Assembly (NCBI RefSeq): GCF_025252405.1
Contig: NZ_CP104307.1
Location: 4,402,001 to 4,466,000, forward strand
DNA: 64,000 bases
Reading direction: 5' to 3'
Source: Flavobacterium sp. TR2
GTDB lineage: Bacteria; Bacteroidota; Bacteroidia; Flavobacteriales; Flavobacteriaceae
Shown here: positions 55,501 through 62,451 of the stretch, one piece after another
Numbering within the stretch: position 1 is the stretch's first letter
Layout of the letters: the number at the start of each line of letters is the position of its first letter
Notes under the pieces: model-generated
The model's input: the letters and a program-made list of their open reading frames with translations, nothing else
What the model was told of the DNA's origin: nothing
Database searches by the model: none
Translations under genes and position numbers: made by a program

Positions 55501-56222
55501 TTGACGCTTCTGGGAATGTAAACGTATCCAGTTTAACACCTGCAGGTACATATACATATAGCTATACCATCTGTGATAAAACAAATGCACAAAATTGTGA
55601 TTCTGCAACGGTTACCATTACAGTACTGCCTCAAGGCGTTGTTGAAACCAGAAGTACAGCTTGTACAGATGATTCGACACTAATAAACTTAAGCAACTTA
55701 CTTCCAGAAGGAAGCCCTTTAACTGGAGTTTGGCAGGACAGAAACAACACCAATGCCCTTCAAGGTGGAGTCCTTAATCCTTTTGGTTTAGCATTGGGCA
55801 ATTATATTTTTGAATATATCATAGCTGATGAAAGATGTCCAAGAAGCATCGTTTTAAATATGGAAATCAATGATGACTGTAAAGTCCTAGCTTGTGGTAA
55901 TGTATTAGTACATAATGCTTTTTCTCCAAACGGCGACAACATAAACGATTTCTTCAAAATTGACAATATCGATGACACAACTTGTTATCCAAGCAATTCT
56001 GTTGAAATATACAATCGCTGGGGAGTTCTAGTTTTTGAAACTACAAACTACAACAATACAACAAATGCTTTTGACGGTACTTCAAGAGGAAGAACAACTG
56101 TTAAGCAATCTGACGGACTACCAACCGGAACTTATTTTTACATTATTAATTATAAATCTCTGGATGGAAACAACAATGTTCAAGAACATAAATTAGACGG
56201 ATATTTATATCTATCCAAATAG
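46596..56222 (+). CDS. Giant SprB-repeat surface adhesin with type-B T9SS C-terminal domain
   Basis: A protein of 3208 residues. Signal peptide (about 10-28), a unique N-terminal region (to ~560) with FNVAFNNTGPGN and VPWNGKDGLGN, then one diverged SprB repeat, eleven near-identical 81-residue SprB repeats (585-1475), three diverged ones (to ~1710), then HYR/Ig-like Cys-rich domains including three 90-residue copies (about 1787-2056). A CNA_B-like domain (~2303) and SdrD-type domain LGDYVWYDTNSNGVQDEWYD (~2402) follow, then three VANDD modules (~2592, 2815, 2915) and a gliding-motility C-terminal domain (NAFSPNGDNINDFFKI at ~3107; IYNRWG; PTGTYFYIINY). The last domain is the CHU_C/TIGR04131 signal for type IX secretion. 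It should be a cell-surface adhesin of the SprB type for attachment or gliding. The partner SprF-like gene follows. Confidence 0.93.
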   Translation: MKNSTFENRIKILLSFALSILFLNVYGGEGSKQTTPDTNHRASLCINSDEYGNFARYGSTDVQRLYIRIQNPNSEKVYLGFSRARRSSPTGDEITSRFRIMKPDGTVAFSNYTLDGSTSNITGTESQRLTRAQNGPNGIDGVASAGYTPIVFNPNGMPAGDYWIEFESTTDGSSTQIFYNYYDITVANTSNNSIPGRIYSKRWAFGMDNVDTDFNGAFYVFAPDNGSTTGAVTQNGFVNKINFNGAGFRPWYFNVAFNNTGPGNTGNTANDQKSVYNASDATKMSPKYEVFLNDPDINVWKNGTYNGNIQINGITNCGIGESNINISVFKSGTIEILLDFNGGDGIYTPGTKDVLTTQSVTASGSPPYAVSVPWNGKDGLGNTIAQGTTIPIVVTFGQAAFHFPMYDVEENQYGFSCTTVRPAAPAGYVLKFYWDDSAITYTGGTFDAKVNLTGCPPNNTPPGNCHRWDGFNSNNNNSPQYGNLNTINTWWYANRDFVTSNIVLPPFYTVALGTTSNVTCFGGNDGKIQINVTNGTGPFKYYINGETTTNTLQNLTAGTYNIKVVDANGCSATINGVVITQPAAAVTVAKTSQTDVLCFGATTGAIDITASGGVGPYTYDWTDLAGTNDPEDRTALPVGTYSVTVKDSKGCTSAQLSVTITGPASAVTVAKTSQTDVLCFGAATGAIDITASGGVAPYTYDWTDLAGTNDPEDRTGLAVGTYTVTVKDSKGCTSAQLSVTITGPAAAVTVTKASQTDVLCFGATTGAIDITASGGVGPYTYDWTDLAGTNDPEDRTALPVGTYTVTVKDSKGCSSAQLSVTITGPAAAVTVAKASQTDVLCFGATTGAIDITASGGVGPYTYDWTDLAGTNDPEDRTGLAAGTYNVTVKDSKGCASAQLSVTITGPAAAVTVAKASQTDVLCFGAATGAIDITASGGVAPYTYDWTDLTGTNDPEDRTALPVGTYSVTVKDSKGCTSAQLSVTITGPAAAVTVAKASQTDVLCFGAATGAIDITASGGVAPYTYDWADLAGTNDPEDRTALPVGTYSVTVKDSKGCSSAQLSVTITGPAAAVTVAKASQTDVLCFGATTGAIDITASGGVGPYTYDWADIAGTDNPEDRTGLAAGTYTVTVKDANGCSSAQLSVTITEPAAAVTVAKTSQTDVLCYGASTGAINITASGGVAPYTYDWADIAGTDNPEDRTGLAAGTYTVTVKDANGCSSAQLSVTITEPTAAVTVAKTSQTDVLCYGASTGAINITASGGVGPYTYDWADIAGTDNPEDRTGLAAGTYTVTVKDANGCSSAQLSVTITEPAAAVTVAKTSQTDVLCYGASTGAINITASGGVGPYTYDWADIAGTDDPEDRTGLAAGTYTVTVKDANGCSSAQLSVTITEPAAAVTVAKTSQTDVLCYGASTGAINITASGGVAPYTYDWADIAGTDNPEDRTGLAAGTYTVTVKDANGCSSAQLSVTIGQPGAALSCSVVQNKPVTSNGLSNGEATVSPIGGTPGYVYLWDNGETTPKALALNAGTHTVKVTDANGCTTECSVLITEPNVLSCSITQDATVKCYGDSTGKATVIAVGGNGEYTYLWDNGETAAQATALTAGLHSVTVTDKLGYTTTCEITIGQPQAPLSATTTQVNVACGGGTTGSATVTPSGGTGPYTYSWDTTPVQTDATATGLKAGTYNVTVKDANLCTIVKTVTILDGDSVIPVINPLPEVSTINCPAEPVFAQATATDDNGTISSLTYEDTITQGDCAGTYTKTRTWTAKDACGNVSLPVSQTIIVQDNTAPTWTTEAGSLDKTIECSDEQALANAQALFPTAYDSCDNDVTNIIKVSGQFVASEGCGNSGTYTNTWTVTDDCKNTSETFTQIITIEDKTAPTWTTVAGTLNETLECSDAEGLAAAQAKFPIASDLCDTDVSNIIKVSGQFVASENCGNAGTYTNTWTVKDDCGNTSEPFTQIITIEDKTAPTWTTVAGTLNEILECSDAEGLAAAQAKFPIATDLCDTDVSNIIKVSGQFVASENCGNAGTYTNTWTVNDDCGNTSETFTQVITIQDTTKPTFVGELPADITVSCDAVPEPYNMQASDNCNGDLPIVFNETKSDIKNECGTEYTLTRNWSTSDCAGNSISYSQVITVRDTTPPTGTAPADVANLQNAADIPAANPEDIKDEADNCGGPVNVTVTDTNNGGTGCNGESYILTRTYTLTDCAGNKTELVQTFTVENKVSVSGVPTNVSCQGESDGSIAVTSSPGATVVITNQNNEVVGNTNLPAGTYTLTATSVVNGENETCTATATVVITEPNYRVKISGQIINIDTNTPIANVPVTLIPQGTTTGPIQMRITGADGMYSFTGMPAGSYLVQVQDANLNSAYQLYPVDSSLFFTTLEECKFQVHNFEYGASKLPVLGDYVWYDTNSNGVQDEWYDANNDGAVTKNIPDSNGAIDYSQWEWIDLNGDGSYAGPQNVGELNAGGFGNALSANVIVDGPNGYHSEVIVGIEGFWRNRPEIENPYGDYTIKLVRDANLDAVAAALGATGLVKVLPSTSAKNITAKTGKMQLHTVCKTTTDSGYVVTVTPEDLVHLDADFGVSCKDYKDIVANDDSAGPIAGVNHITTNVLNVLPNDTLEGNAITASDVIITTVTPNEFLQLNADGSVDVLPNAPVGTLTMVYQICEADQTDNCDTATVTVTIEAPVMTVTATAICVNDVPYVDYVVTPVNFTPANGVTIAWADSNNNVVTTMTDLPLSGRVLWPGAVVDDQGKGIDWPGWVFENNRWIEAPDGFEKLRPTANVIISLNPSETITLSYPPADPYCTARPTFAIVANDDSPAPIIGNNAQTNIINALTNDTLNGSAVNINDVTLTTTIPDPTGSITLNPDGSVDVAANTPGGTYTLTYQICEKADFGNCDTAIVTVVVISPLVANDDTYNNIGCNSFGLVGNVLSNDLKGRTPVTIELVDFRLIAEGNNTKTDPHITVDASGNVNVSSLTPAGTYTYSYTICDKTNAQNCDSATVTITVLPQGVVETRSTACTDDSTLINLSNLLPEGSPLTGVWQDRNNTNALQGGVLNPFGLALGNYIFEYIIADERCPRSIVLNMEINDDCKVLACGNVLVHNAFSPNGDNINDFFKIDNIDDTTCYPSNSVEIYNRWGVLVFETTNYNNTTNAFDGTSRGRTTVKQSDGLPTGTYFYIINYKSLDGNNNVQEHKLDGYLYLSK
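48348..51020 (+). repeat. Eleven 243-bp tandem repeats within the adhesin gene
   Basis: Each unit encodes 81 residues starting AVTVAK.SQTDVLC. Units 1-6 carry CFGA.TGAIDI and KDSKGC; units 8-11 carry CYGASTGAINI and KDANGC. Unit 7 (49806-50048) has the first half of group one and the second half of group two. Units 8-11 are nearly identical at the DNA level, pointing to recent duplication or gene conversion. Confidence 0.92.
51954..52763 (+). repeat. Three 270-bp tandem repeats within the adhesin gene
   Basis: Copies start near 51954, 52224 and 52494 and encode 90-residue HYR/Ig-like modules with TAPTWTT and ECSD near the start and CGN...TNTWTV later. The second and third copies are much closer to each other than to the first. 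Confidence 0.8.
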
Positions 56223-56229
56223 TAATCAA

Positions 56230-56261
56230 AATACGCTGTAAATGTTTATTTACAGCGTATT
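56230..56261 (+). terminator. 14-bp perfect hairpin between adhesin and SprF-like genes
   Basis: AATACGCTGTAAAT and its exact complement around a GTTT loop, just 8 bases after the adhesin stop. No U-tract follows (AAAACATCC), so it may be a partial terminator, a 3'-end protecting stem or a processing site that adjusts downstream expression. Confidence 0.6.
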
Positions 56262-56353
56262 AAAACATCCGACAATTTGACTAGTACCGAACAAAACATT
56301 GAATTTCAATGATTTAAAAGTCAATAGTAATTATTAAACTAATAAAATCTACT

Positions 56354-57271
56354 ATGAGAACAAAATTATTTTTCTTCGTCATTCTGTTAGTTACATATTC
56401 AGGGTATTCACAGCAAGATGCGCAGTACACACAGTATATGTACAACACAATAAATATAAATCCTGCCTATGCAGGTTCTCGTGGAGTATTTAGTGTTTTT
56501 GGTCTATATCGTACCCAATGGGTTGGTCTCGATGGAGCACCAGAAACAAGTTCTTTCTCAATTAATACGCCATTAAATAATAGCAGACTAGGAATAGGTG
56601 CTTCGTTAGTTAATGACAAAATTGGTCCTACAAATGAAAATAACATTTCTGTCGATCTTTCGTACACCATTCAGACCTCAGCAGATTTTAAACTTTCATT
56701 TGGTATCAAAGGAACTGCAAATATCTTCAATTTAGATGTGAGCAAATTAAATCCTGGAGATCAGGGAGATCCTCAATTTCAAGATTTAAGCAACAAATTT
56801 ACCCCTAATGTCGGAGCCGGAGTCTACTGGCACTCTGACAAAGCCTATATTGGTTTATCTGTTCCAAACTTTATTGAAACCAACCGTTATGATGACAATG
56901 ACGTGGCGATTTACAAAGACAAAATCAATTTTTACTTAATGGGGGGTTATGTATTCAATCTCGACAAATATGAATATGTGAAATTTAAACCAGCTATTTT
57001 AACCAAAATGGTTGAGGGTGCACCGCTGCAGGTAGATGTTTCTGCCAATTTTATGTTCTACGATAAATTTATGGCTGGTGTAGCTTACAGATGGAGCGCT
57101 TCATTAAGTGCTATGGTCGGATTTCAGATCACAGACGGACTTTATTTAGGTTATGGATATGACAGAGAAACCACACACTTAAATAATTATAACTCAGGCT
57201 CACACGAAATTTTCCTTCGCTATGAATTCTTCTCAAACAAAGGCAAAATGACAACTCCTCGTTTCTTCTAA
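56354..57271 (+). CDS. PorP/SprF family type IX secretion outer-membrane protein
   Basis: A protein of 305 residues with a signal peptide (cleavage near GYS-Q, residue 20). The mature start QDAQYTQYMYNTININPAYAGSRG is the family signature, followed by a barrel of strands with GLYRTQWVGLDGAPETSSFS, RLGIGASLVNDKIGP, and a final EIFLRYEF. In F. johnsoniae SprF is needed for surface display of SprB. Lying immediately after the adhesin gene, this copy probably serves that cargo specifically. Confidence 0.93.
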   Translation: MRTKLFFFVILLVTYSGYSQQDAQYTQYMYNTININPAYAGSRGVFSVFGLYRTQWVGLDGAPETSSFSINTPLNNSRLGIGASLVNDKIGPTNENNISVDLSYTIQTSADFKLSFGIKGTANIFNLDVSKLNPGDQGDPQFQDLSNKFTPNVGAGVYWHSDKAYIGLSVPNFIETNRYDDNDVAIYKDKINFYLMGGYVFNLDKYEYVKFKPAILTKMVEGAPLQVDVSANFMFYDKFMAGVAYRWSASLSAMVGFQITDGLYLGYGYDRETTHLNNYNSGSHEIFLRYEFFSNKGKMTTPRFF

Positions 57272-57282
57272 ATTAAGGTATC

Positions 57283-59226
57283 ATGAAAAACTATACACTA
57301 CTTTTAATTACAATTATAGGTGCTTTTTCATTTAGCAGTTATGCACAGCAGTCCAAAATAAATAATGCAGACAAAAAATATGACGGCTACGCTTATATAG
57401 ATGCCATAAAAACCTATGAAAAAGTTGCTGCCAAAGGCTACAAATCTGAAGATATGTTTAAAAAGCTGGGAAACGCCTATTACTTCAATTCAGATTTTCA
57501 GAATGCTGCAAAATGGTATGGCGAATTATTTGCAATGAACACCAACGTAGAACCGGAATACTATTTTAGATACGCACAATCTCTAAAATCTACTGGAGAT
57601 ACCGACAAAGCAAATAAGCTTCTGGAAGAATTTAATGCCGTGTCAAAAAATGACAGCAGAGGAAAACTTTACAAAGAAGATGCAAACTATCTCGATCAGA
57701 TTAAAGCAAACTCTGGGAGGTACAAGATAGATAATGCGGGCATCAACAGCAAGTACTCAGATTATGGATCGTTTGTATACAACAACAAAATTTATTTCGC
57801 ATCTGCACGAGATACAGGAAACTTTACGCAACGCAAGCACAAATGGACAGGAGAATATTTCACCAATATTTATAATGCCGATCTGGATCCTTCAACAGGA
57901 AACGCATCGAAGGTAAATAAATTTAAATCTGCCATTAACACCAAATTCCATGAAGCTTCTCCAGTTTTTACAAAAGACGGAAAAACAGTTTATTTTACCA
58001 GAAATAACTATATCGACGGAAAAAAAGGAAAAGACGATAATAAGATCACTTTAATCAAGCTATACAAAGCAGAGCTGGGAGCTGACGGAAAATGGACCAA
58101 CATTGCAGAACTTCCTTTCAACAGCGACAATTACAGCACGGCGCATCCGGCGCTGAGCCCCGATGAAAAAACGCTGTATTTTGCTTCTGATATGCCGGGA
58201 ACTATAGGACAGTCAGATTTATATAAAGTCAGCATAAATCCAAACGGAGGATACGGAACACCTGAGAATCTCGGAAATACTATTAATACAGAAGGAAAAG
58301 AAACCTATCCGTATCTGACCAGCGAAAACGAGATTTATTTTGCATCTGACGGGCATCCTGGACTTGGAGGTTTAGATGTTTTTGTTGCCAATATTGACAA
58401 TAACGGAAAAATCAGCAATATCCAGAATGTGGGAGCAGACGTCAATTCTCCGAAAGATGATTTTGCCTACATCATCGATCCCGAAACAAGAAGAGGCTTT
58501 TTCACTTCCAATAAGGACGGCGGGCAAGGTTCAGATGATATCTACACATTCTTGGAAACTAGAAGATTGAAATGCATTCAGGAACTGTACGGCACCATTA
58601 CAGATGCCGACACGGGTGTCGCGCTTCCGGGAGCCAAAGTTACGCTGTATGACAGCCAAATGAATCTTAAAAATTCTGCTGTTGCCGATGCGTCTGGCAA
58701 TTACAGCTTCTCTGTAGAATGCGGAAAAACCTATTATGTAAGAGCTGAAAAGCCAGATTATACCACAAAAGAGCTAAGCGTCACTATCGACAAAACAAGC
58801 GGAAAAACCAGTCTTCCGATTGCTTTGGAAAAATCAACCTGCAAAGTTACTGTGGGCGATGACTTAGGAAAATGCTTCGGAATTAAAATGATCTACTTCG
58901 ATCTGGATAAGTCGAACATCAGAACCGAAGCGGCGCTAGATCTAGAAAAAATACTGGCCGTCATGAATGACTATCCAACGATGAAATTAGATATCCGTTC
59001 GCACACAGACAGTAGAGCGTCGAATCAGTACAACGAAGCTTTATCTGACCGCAGAGCCAAATCGACAATCCAATGGCTGGTTAAAAACGGAATCGCTCCA
59101 AACCGACTAACAGGCAGAGGATACGGAGAAACTGAATTGGTAAACAAATGCTCAGACGGTGTTCCGTGTACAGAAGAAGAACATCAGGCCAACAGACGAA
59201 GCGAATTTATTATCACCGCTTTATAA
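57283..59226 (+). CDS. OmpA-family protein with TPR, PD40 propeller and carboxypeptidase-regulatory domains (PorE-like)
   Basis: A protein of 647 residues. Signal peptide (about 1-21); TPR-like helices (about 28-140: KKYDGYAYIDAIKTYEKVAA, then FKKLGNAYYFNSDFQNAAKWY); PD40/WD-like propeller (about 150-425, SPVFTKDGKTVYFTRNN, HPALSPDEKTLYFASD, DVFVANID); a regulatory-like domain (about 435-512, LYGTITDADTGVALPGAKVTLYD); and OmpA C-terminal domain (about 530-647, IYFDLDKSNI; TDSRASNQYNEALSDRRA), which binds peptidoglycan. This order is that of PorE, which anchors T9SS parts. The gene starts 11 bases after the SprF-like gene, so one operon, and ends at a strong terminator. Confidence 0.9.
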   Translation: MKNYTLLLITIIGAFSFSSYAQQSKINNADKKYDGYAYIDAIKTYEKVAAKGYKSEDMFKKLGNAYYFNSDFQNAAKWYGELFAMNTNVEPEYYFRYAQSLKSTGDTDKANKLLEEFNAVSKNDSRGKLYKEDANYLDQIKANSGRYKIDNAGINSKYSDYGSFVYNNKIYFASARDTGNFTQRKHKWTGEYFTNIYNADLDPSTGNASKVNKFKSAINTKFHEASPVFTKDGKTVYFTRNNYIDGKKGKDDNKITLIKLYKAELGADGKWTNIAELPFNSDNYSTAHPALSPDEKTLYFASDMPGTIGQSDLYKVSINPNGGYGTPENLGNTINTEGKETYPYLTSENEIYFASDGHPGLGGLDVFVANIDNNGKISNIQNVGADVNSPKDDFAYIIDPETRRGFFTSNKDGGQGSDDIYTFLETRRLKCIQELYGTITDADTGVALPGAKVTLYDSQMNLKNSAVADASGNYSFSVECGKTYYVRAEKPDYTTKELSVTIDKTSGKTSLPIALEKSTCKVTVGDDLGKCFGIKMIYFDLDKSNIRTEAALDLEKILAVMNDYPTMKLDIRSHTDSRASNQYNEALSDRRAKSTIQWLVKNGIAPNRLTGRGYGETELVNKCSDGVPCTEEEHQANRRSEFIITAL

Positions 59227-59242
59227 TGCTAAACAACAAAAC

Positions 59243-59272
59243 AAAAAAAGCTGCCAATTGGCAGCTTTTTTT
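59243..59272 (+). terminator. Intrinsic terminator closing the adhesin locus
   Basis: AAAAAAAGCTGCC, AATT loop, GGCAGCTTTTTTT: perfect 13-bp stem followed by a T-tract. Confidence 0.92.
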
Positions 59273-59342
59273 AATTTAAAAAGTCGTTGCAATTCTATGA
59301 ATCACAACGACTTCTAAAAAACCAACCTGTTCAATATATTTT

Positions 59343-59846
59343 TTAAAGCTTAACAAATATGTTAGTATAATATTTTTTTCCAGTGGCAGCATCTGTTGTT
59401 ACAGACAACCCAAAATGAGTAAAATCACCTTCTATATTTTCTTTGTGGCCTGGACTTTCAAGCCAAGCTCTCACAGCTGCTTCAGGAGTTTTATAATTGT
59501 AGGCAACATTCTCCCCTACTTTCTTGGCCCCTAGCACACTAGTCATATTGCTAGATCTCGCAGCAAAATCATTATGATTCACAACATTATTTTCAATCAT
59601 ATATTTATTATGCTCTTCACATTTAAAAGATATATGATTAACTCTTTCCAAAGCATTTAAACCAATACTCACACGGTATTCGTTTATTAGCCTCATCGTT
59701 TCTATTTCGGTATCATTGTAAGTGTAGCTGGCAACAAGCGTTTCTGTTGGAGTAGAATCCAAGCTTGCTTCGGCAGCATCAGCAGAACATGCGTTCATTG
59801 CGACTAGAATCGCAATGAACAACATGGTGCGCATAATCTTTTTCAT
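59343..59846 (-). CDS. CAP/SCP-domain lipoprotein
   Basis: About 167 residues from ATG 59846 (a start at 59858 is possible). Lipoprotein signal with lipobox VAMNAC. The CAP domain carries the characteristic MRLINEYRVSIGLNALE, HNKYMIENNVVNH, VGENVAYNY and AWLESPGHKENIEGDFTHFG blocks, including the paired His and Glu residues of the domain's cavity. Bacterial CAP proteins are secreted and mostly of unknown role. Single gene. Confidence 0.88.
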   Translation of the reverse strand: MKKIMRTMLFIAILVAMNACSADAAEASLDSTPTETLVASYTYNDTEIETMRLINEYRVSIGLNALERVNHISFKCEEHNKYMIENNVVNHNDFAARSSNMTSVLGAKKVGENVAYNYKTPEAAVRAWLESPGHKENIEGDFTHFGLSVTTDAATGKKYYTNIFVKL

Positions 59847-60031
59847 AATCATCAGCATTTTAGCGGTTTAAAGTAAATGTTGGGGCAAATCCTTTAAATT
59901 TATCTTTGAATAAATATCGTTTGCAATTTTATATTCCAAACGTATTCAATTTACCGTTAAAGTGCAAAATTAATCGATGAAATGCATATATTTTCTTTTT
60001 ATACAAGTAAAATTCCTACGTAAAAATACTT

Positions 60032-60676
60032 TTAAGAAGACAATCTCTCAATCTTCCAAGAAAAATCTGACTGGCTAGTATATCGAATTCTATCATGAAG
60101 TCTATTTGGTCTTCCTTGCCAAAACTCTACCTGCAGCGGAGTCACAATATAGCCGCCCCAATTTTCTGGTCTCGGAATTGGCTTTCCGTCAAACTCTGCT
60201 TCTAGTTTTTTCAAGTTTTCTTCTAAAAAAGTTCTTGACGGAATCACTTCGCTCTGATGCGAAACAATCGCGCCGAGCTTGCTCCCATCAGGTCGCGAAT
60301 CAAAATAATTATCAGAAATAATTTCAGATGTTTTTTGCGCAATTCCTTTAATAATCACCTGACGCTCTGCTTCCTGCCAAAAAAAAGACAGACAAACGTT
60401 TGGGTTTGCTTCTATTGCTTTTCCTTTTTCCGAATTATAATTGGTATAAAATATAAAACCTTCTTCAGAAAATTTCTTCAATAAAACCACACGCGATTTC
60501 GGAAAACCGTCCAATCCAATCGTAGAAACCGTCATAGCGTTTACCTCGCCGCTTCCGCCAAAGTCTTCCACTTCATGAAACCATCGATTAAAAAGATTAA
60601 TTGGATCCTCAGGAATATTAGTTTCTAACAATTCACTTTTCTCGTATGATTTTCTATAATTGCTTAAATCGTTCAT
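60032..60676 (-). CDS. pdxH: Pyridoxamine 5'-phosphate oxidase
   Basis: A protein of 214 residues. FMN/PLP motifs: NAMTVSTIGLDGFPKSRVVLLK, GFIFYTNYNSEKGKAIEANP, FFWQEAERQVIIKG, and the C-terminal EFWQGRPNRLHDRIRY. It oxidises PNP or PMP to pyridoxal 5'-phosphate (vitamin B6) using FMN and oxygen. Last gene of a minus-strand series with rnz upstream, but separated by a repeat-bearing gap (60677-60896). Confidence 0.95.
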   Translation of the reverse strand: MNDLSNYRKSYEKSELLETNIPEDPINLFNRWFHEVEDFGGSGEVNAMTVSTIGLDGFPKSRVVLLKKFSEEGFIFYTNYNSEKGKAIEANPNVCLSFFWQEAERQVIIKGIAQKTSEIISDNYFDSRPDGSKLGAIVSHQSEVIPSRTFLEENLKKLEAEFDGKPIPRPENWGGYIVTPLQVEFWQGRPNRLHDRIRYTSQSDFSWKIERLSS

Positions 60677-60730
60677 GATTTATTATTTTAGATTGTTGAC
60701 TTTAGATTTTTTGTTTCAGGTTTCAGGTTT

Positions 60731-60840
60731 CTCCCGAAGCTTCGGGATCAAGTTTCAAGTTTGTCAGGCTGAACGTCCCGAGACTTCGGGAGAAGCCCAT
60801 GTTTGTAAAGCACGTTCTGTTTTATCGCTCAGTGTGACAT
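60731..60840. repeat. Dispersed intergenic repeat, copy A
   Basis: TCCCGAAGCTTCGGGA (60732-60747) is a perfect 16-base palindrome. The segment TTTGTCAGGCTGA.CGTCCC, the following CCCGAGACTTCGGG and GAAGCC, then AAAGCA.GTTCTGTTT and GCTCAGTGTGACA are shared with copy B at 62297-62409. Confidence 0.75.
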
Positions 60841-60896
60841 AAGTATATTCACTTTCAAAAAACTTAGAACCTAAGCATCTCAGAACCTTTTTTTAA

Positions 60897-61802
60897 TTAT
60901 AACTCAAAACTAAGTCCGTCATCTCCCAAAAGGACATTTGGAAAAACTTCTTCCGCTTCTTTTTTAAAGCGCTCCAATCCATCGTAACGTGTTGAATAAT
61001 GACCTAAAATGAGTTTTTTTACATTCGCTTTCAAAGCAATCGTAGCGGCTTCTTTTGCAGTCGAATGCAATGTTTTTTCGGCCAGCCTTGCTTCAGACTC
61101 CAAAAAAGTCGACTCGTGGTACAAAACATCTGTATTTTGTATAATCGGAATTATCTCTTCATTGTAAACCGTATCAGAGCAAAAGGCGTAGCTTTTTGCA
61201 GGAGGCGGATCAAAAGTAAGTTTTTCGTTCTCCACTACCGTTCCATCATCTAGTGTGATATCGCTTCCGTTTTTGATTTTTTGGTAATACGCCACATGGA
61301 TATTATAGCGCTGAACCGCTTCAACATCTAATTTTCTCTCGTCAGGCTTTTCTTGAAATAAAAAACCATTGGTATACACACGGTGTTTTAGCGGAATCGT
61401 TTTTACTATTACCCGTTTATCTTCAAAGATAACTTCACTTTCTTTCGATTCTAATTCATGAAAAAACAGCGAATAAGTTGTCCATGATTCTGTCAACTTT
61501 AACTGAAGCAGAATCAATTCTTTAATTCCTTTAGGCCCATAAATATGCAAATCTGTGGTTCTTCCTAAAAGCGAAAAAGTTGAAATAGTTCCGATCAATC
61601 CATACAAATGATCTCCATGAAGATGCGAAATAAAAATGTGATTGATTTTGGAGAATTTAATCTTGTTTTTTCGAAGCTGTACCTGAGTTCCCTCGCCGCA
61701 GTCGATTAAAAACAATCTGTTCTTAATCTCTAAAACCTGCGAAGTCGGATTAGTAAGCGTTCTGGGAGTTGCGGCATAACAGCCAAGTATTGTTAATTTC
61801 AT
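60897..61802 (-). CDS. rnz: Ribonuclease Z
   Basis: A protein of 301 residues, the short RNase Z form. Metallo-beta-lactamase zinc motif HLHGDH, starting strand LTILGCYAATPRTLTNPTSQ, LFLIDCGEGTQVQL, the later CSDTVYNEEI ligand, HSTAKEAA and the final LGHYSTRY. It cuts tRNA precursors to form the 3' end. It lies downstream of a STAS-like gene, a pairing seen in Bacteroidota. Confidence 0.94.
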   Translation of the reverse strand: MKLTILGCYAATPRTLTNPTSQVLEIKNRLFLIDCGEGTQVQLRKNKIKFSKINHIFISHLHGDHLYGLIGTISTFSLLGRTTDLHIYGPKGIKELILLQLKLTESWTTYSLFFHELESKESEVIFEDKRVIVKTIPLKHRVYTNGFLFQEKPDERKLDVEAVQRYNIHVAYYQKIKNGSDITLDDGTVVENEKLTFDPPPAKSYAFCSDTVYNEEIIPIIQNTDVLYHESTFLESEARLAEKTLHSTAKEAATIALKANVKKLILGHYSTRYDGLERFKKEAEEVFPNVLLGDDGLSFEL

Positions 61803-61813
61803 TTTAGATTGCT

Positions 61814-61869
61814 GATTTTAGATTTTAGATTGAAGACATTTTAGACTTCAACATTCAAAATCTAAAATC
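61814..61869. repeat. 13-bp inverted repeat GATTTTAGATTTT
   Basis: 61814-61826 is the exact complement of 61857-61869; the shorter pair TGAAG (61831-61835) and CTTCA (61846-61850) is nested inside. It lies between the STAS-like gene and rnz. Related TTTTAGATTG pieces occur at 60688-60706. Confidence 0.55.
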
Positions 61870-61888
61870 TGAACTCTAAAATCTACAA

Positions 61889-62221
61889 TTAAAACCCTAA
61901 ATCTCTTTCGATTTCTTCCATTTCAATAATATCGTGGGCCTCTAAAAGAGAAGGAACCACAACCAACTTATCTGAAATAGAATTAAAATCAAGGTCAGTT
62001 GCTACAATTACAAAAGATTTTTTTGCTTTTCTATGAACCTTCGAAAGTGGTAAAAAAGCTTTTAAATCATTTTCTGAAATATTAGAATCTGACGACAAAT
62101 CGATTATAATATTCTGTTTTTCAAAGGTTTTAAATTGTTGCGTTACTTTTTCCAAGAAAGCATTTACATCTCCTTGCGTATCTTTAATGGTAACGGTATG
62201 TCCTTTTTGATCTACTTTCAT
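61889..62221 (-). CDS. STAS-like small protein upstream of rnz
   Basis: A protein of 110 residues without a signal. Alternating strand-helix pattern (KVDQKGHTVTIKD, QNIIIDLSSDSNISENDLKAFL, KSFVIVATDLDFNSI, VVVPSLLEAHDIIEMEEIER) resembles the STAS/SpoIIAA fold, though the phosphorylated Ser motif of anti-sigma antagonists is not clear. Role unknown. Lies on the same strand before rnz. Confidence 0.65.
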   Translation of the reverse strand: MKVDQKGHTVTIKDTQGDVNAFLEKVTQQFKTFEKQNIIIDLSSDSNISENDLKAFLPLSKVHRKAKKSFVIVATDLDFNSISDKLVVVPSLLEAHDIIEMEEIERDLGF

Positions 62222-62296
62222 TTTATAATTTGTGGGGCTTATATTTGATTGTGCAAATTTACTATTTTTTTTGTTTCAGGATTCAAGTTTCAGGTT

Positions 62297-62409
62297 TCAA
62301 GTTTGTCAGGCTGAGCGTCCCGAGACTTCGGGAGAAGCCAACGTTTGCAAAGCAAGTTCTGTTTATAAAAACACTTCTCCCGAAGCCTCGGGATAGCTCA
62401 GTGTGACAA
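62297..62409. repeat. Dispersed intergenic repeat, copy B
   Basis: It shares about 80 bases of patchy identity with copy A at 60731-60840: CAAGTTTGTCAGGCTGA, CCCGAGACTTCGGG, AAAGCAAGTTCTGTTT and CTCAGTGTGACA. A second CCCGAAGCCTCGGG stem occurs at 62379-62392. Between pyrB and the STAS-like gene. Confidence 0.75.
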
Positions 62410-62451
62410 CTGTTTTCAAACTTGAAACATTAAACTTGAAACAAATTAAAA

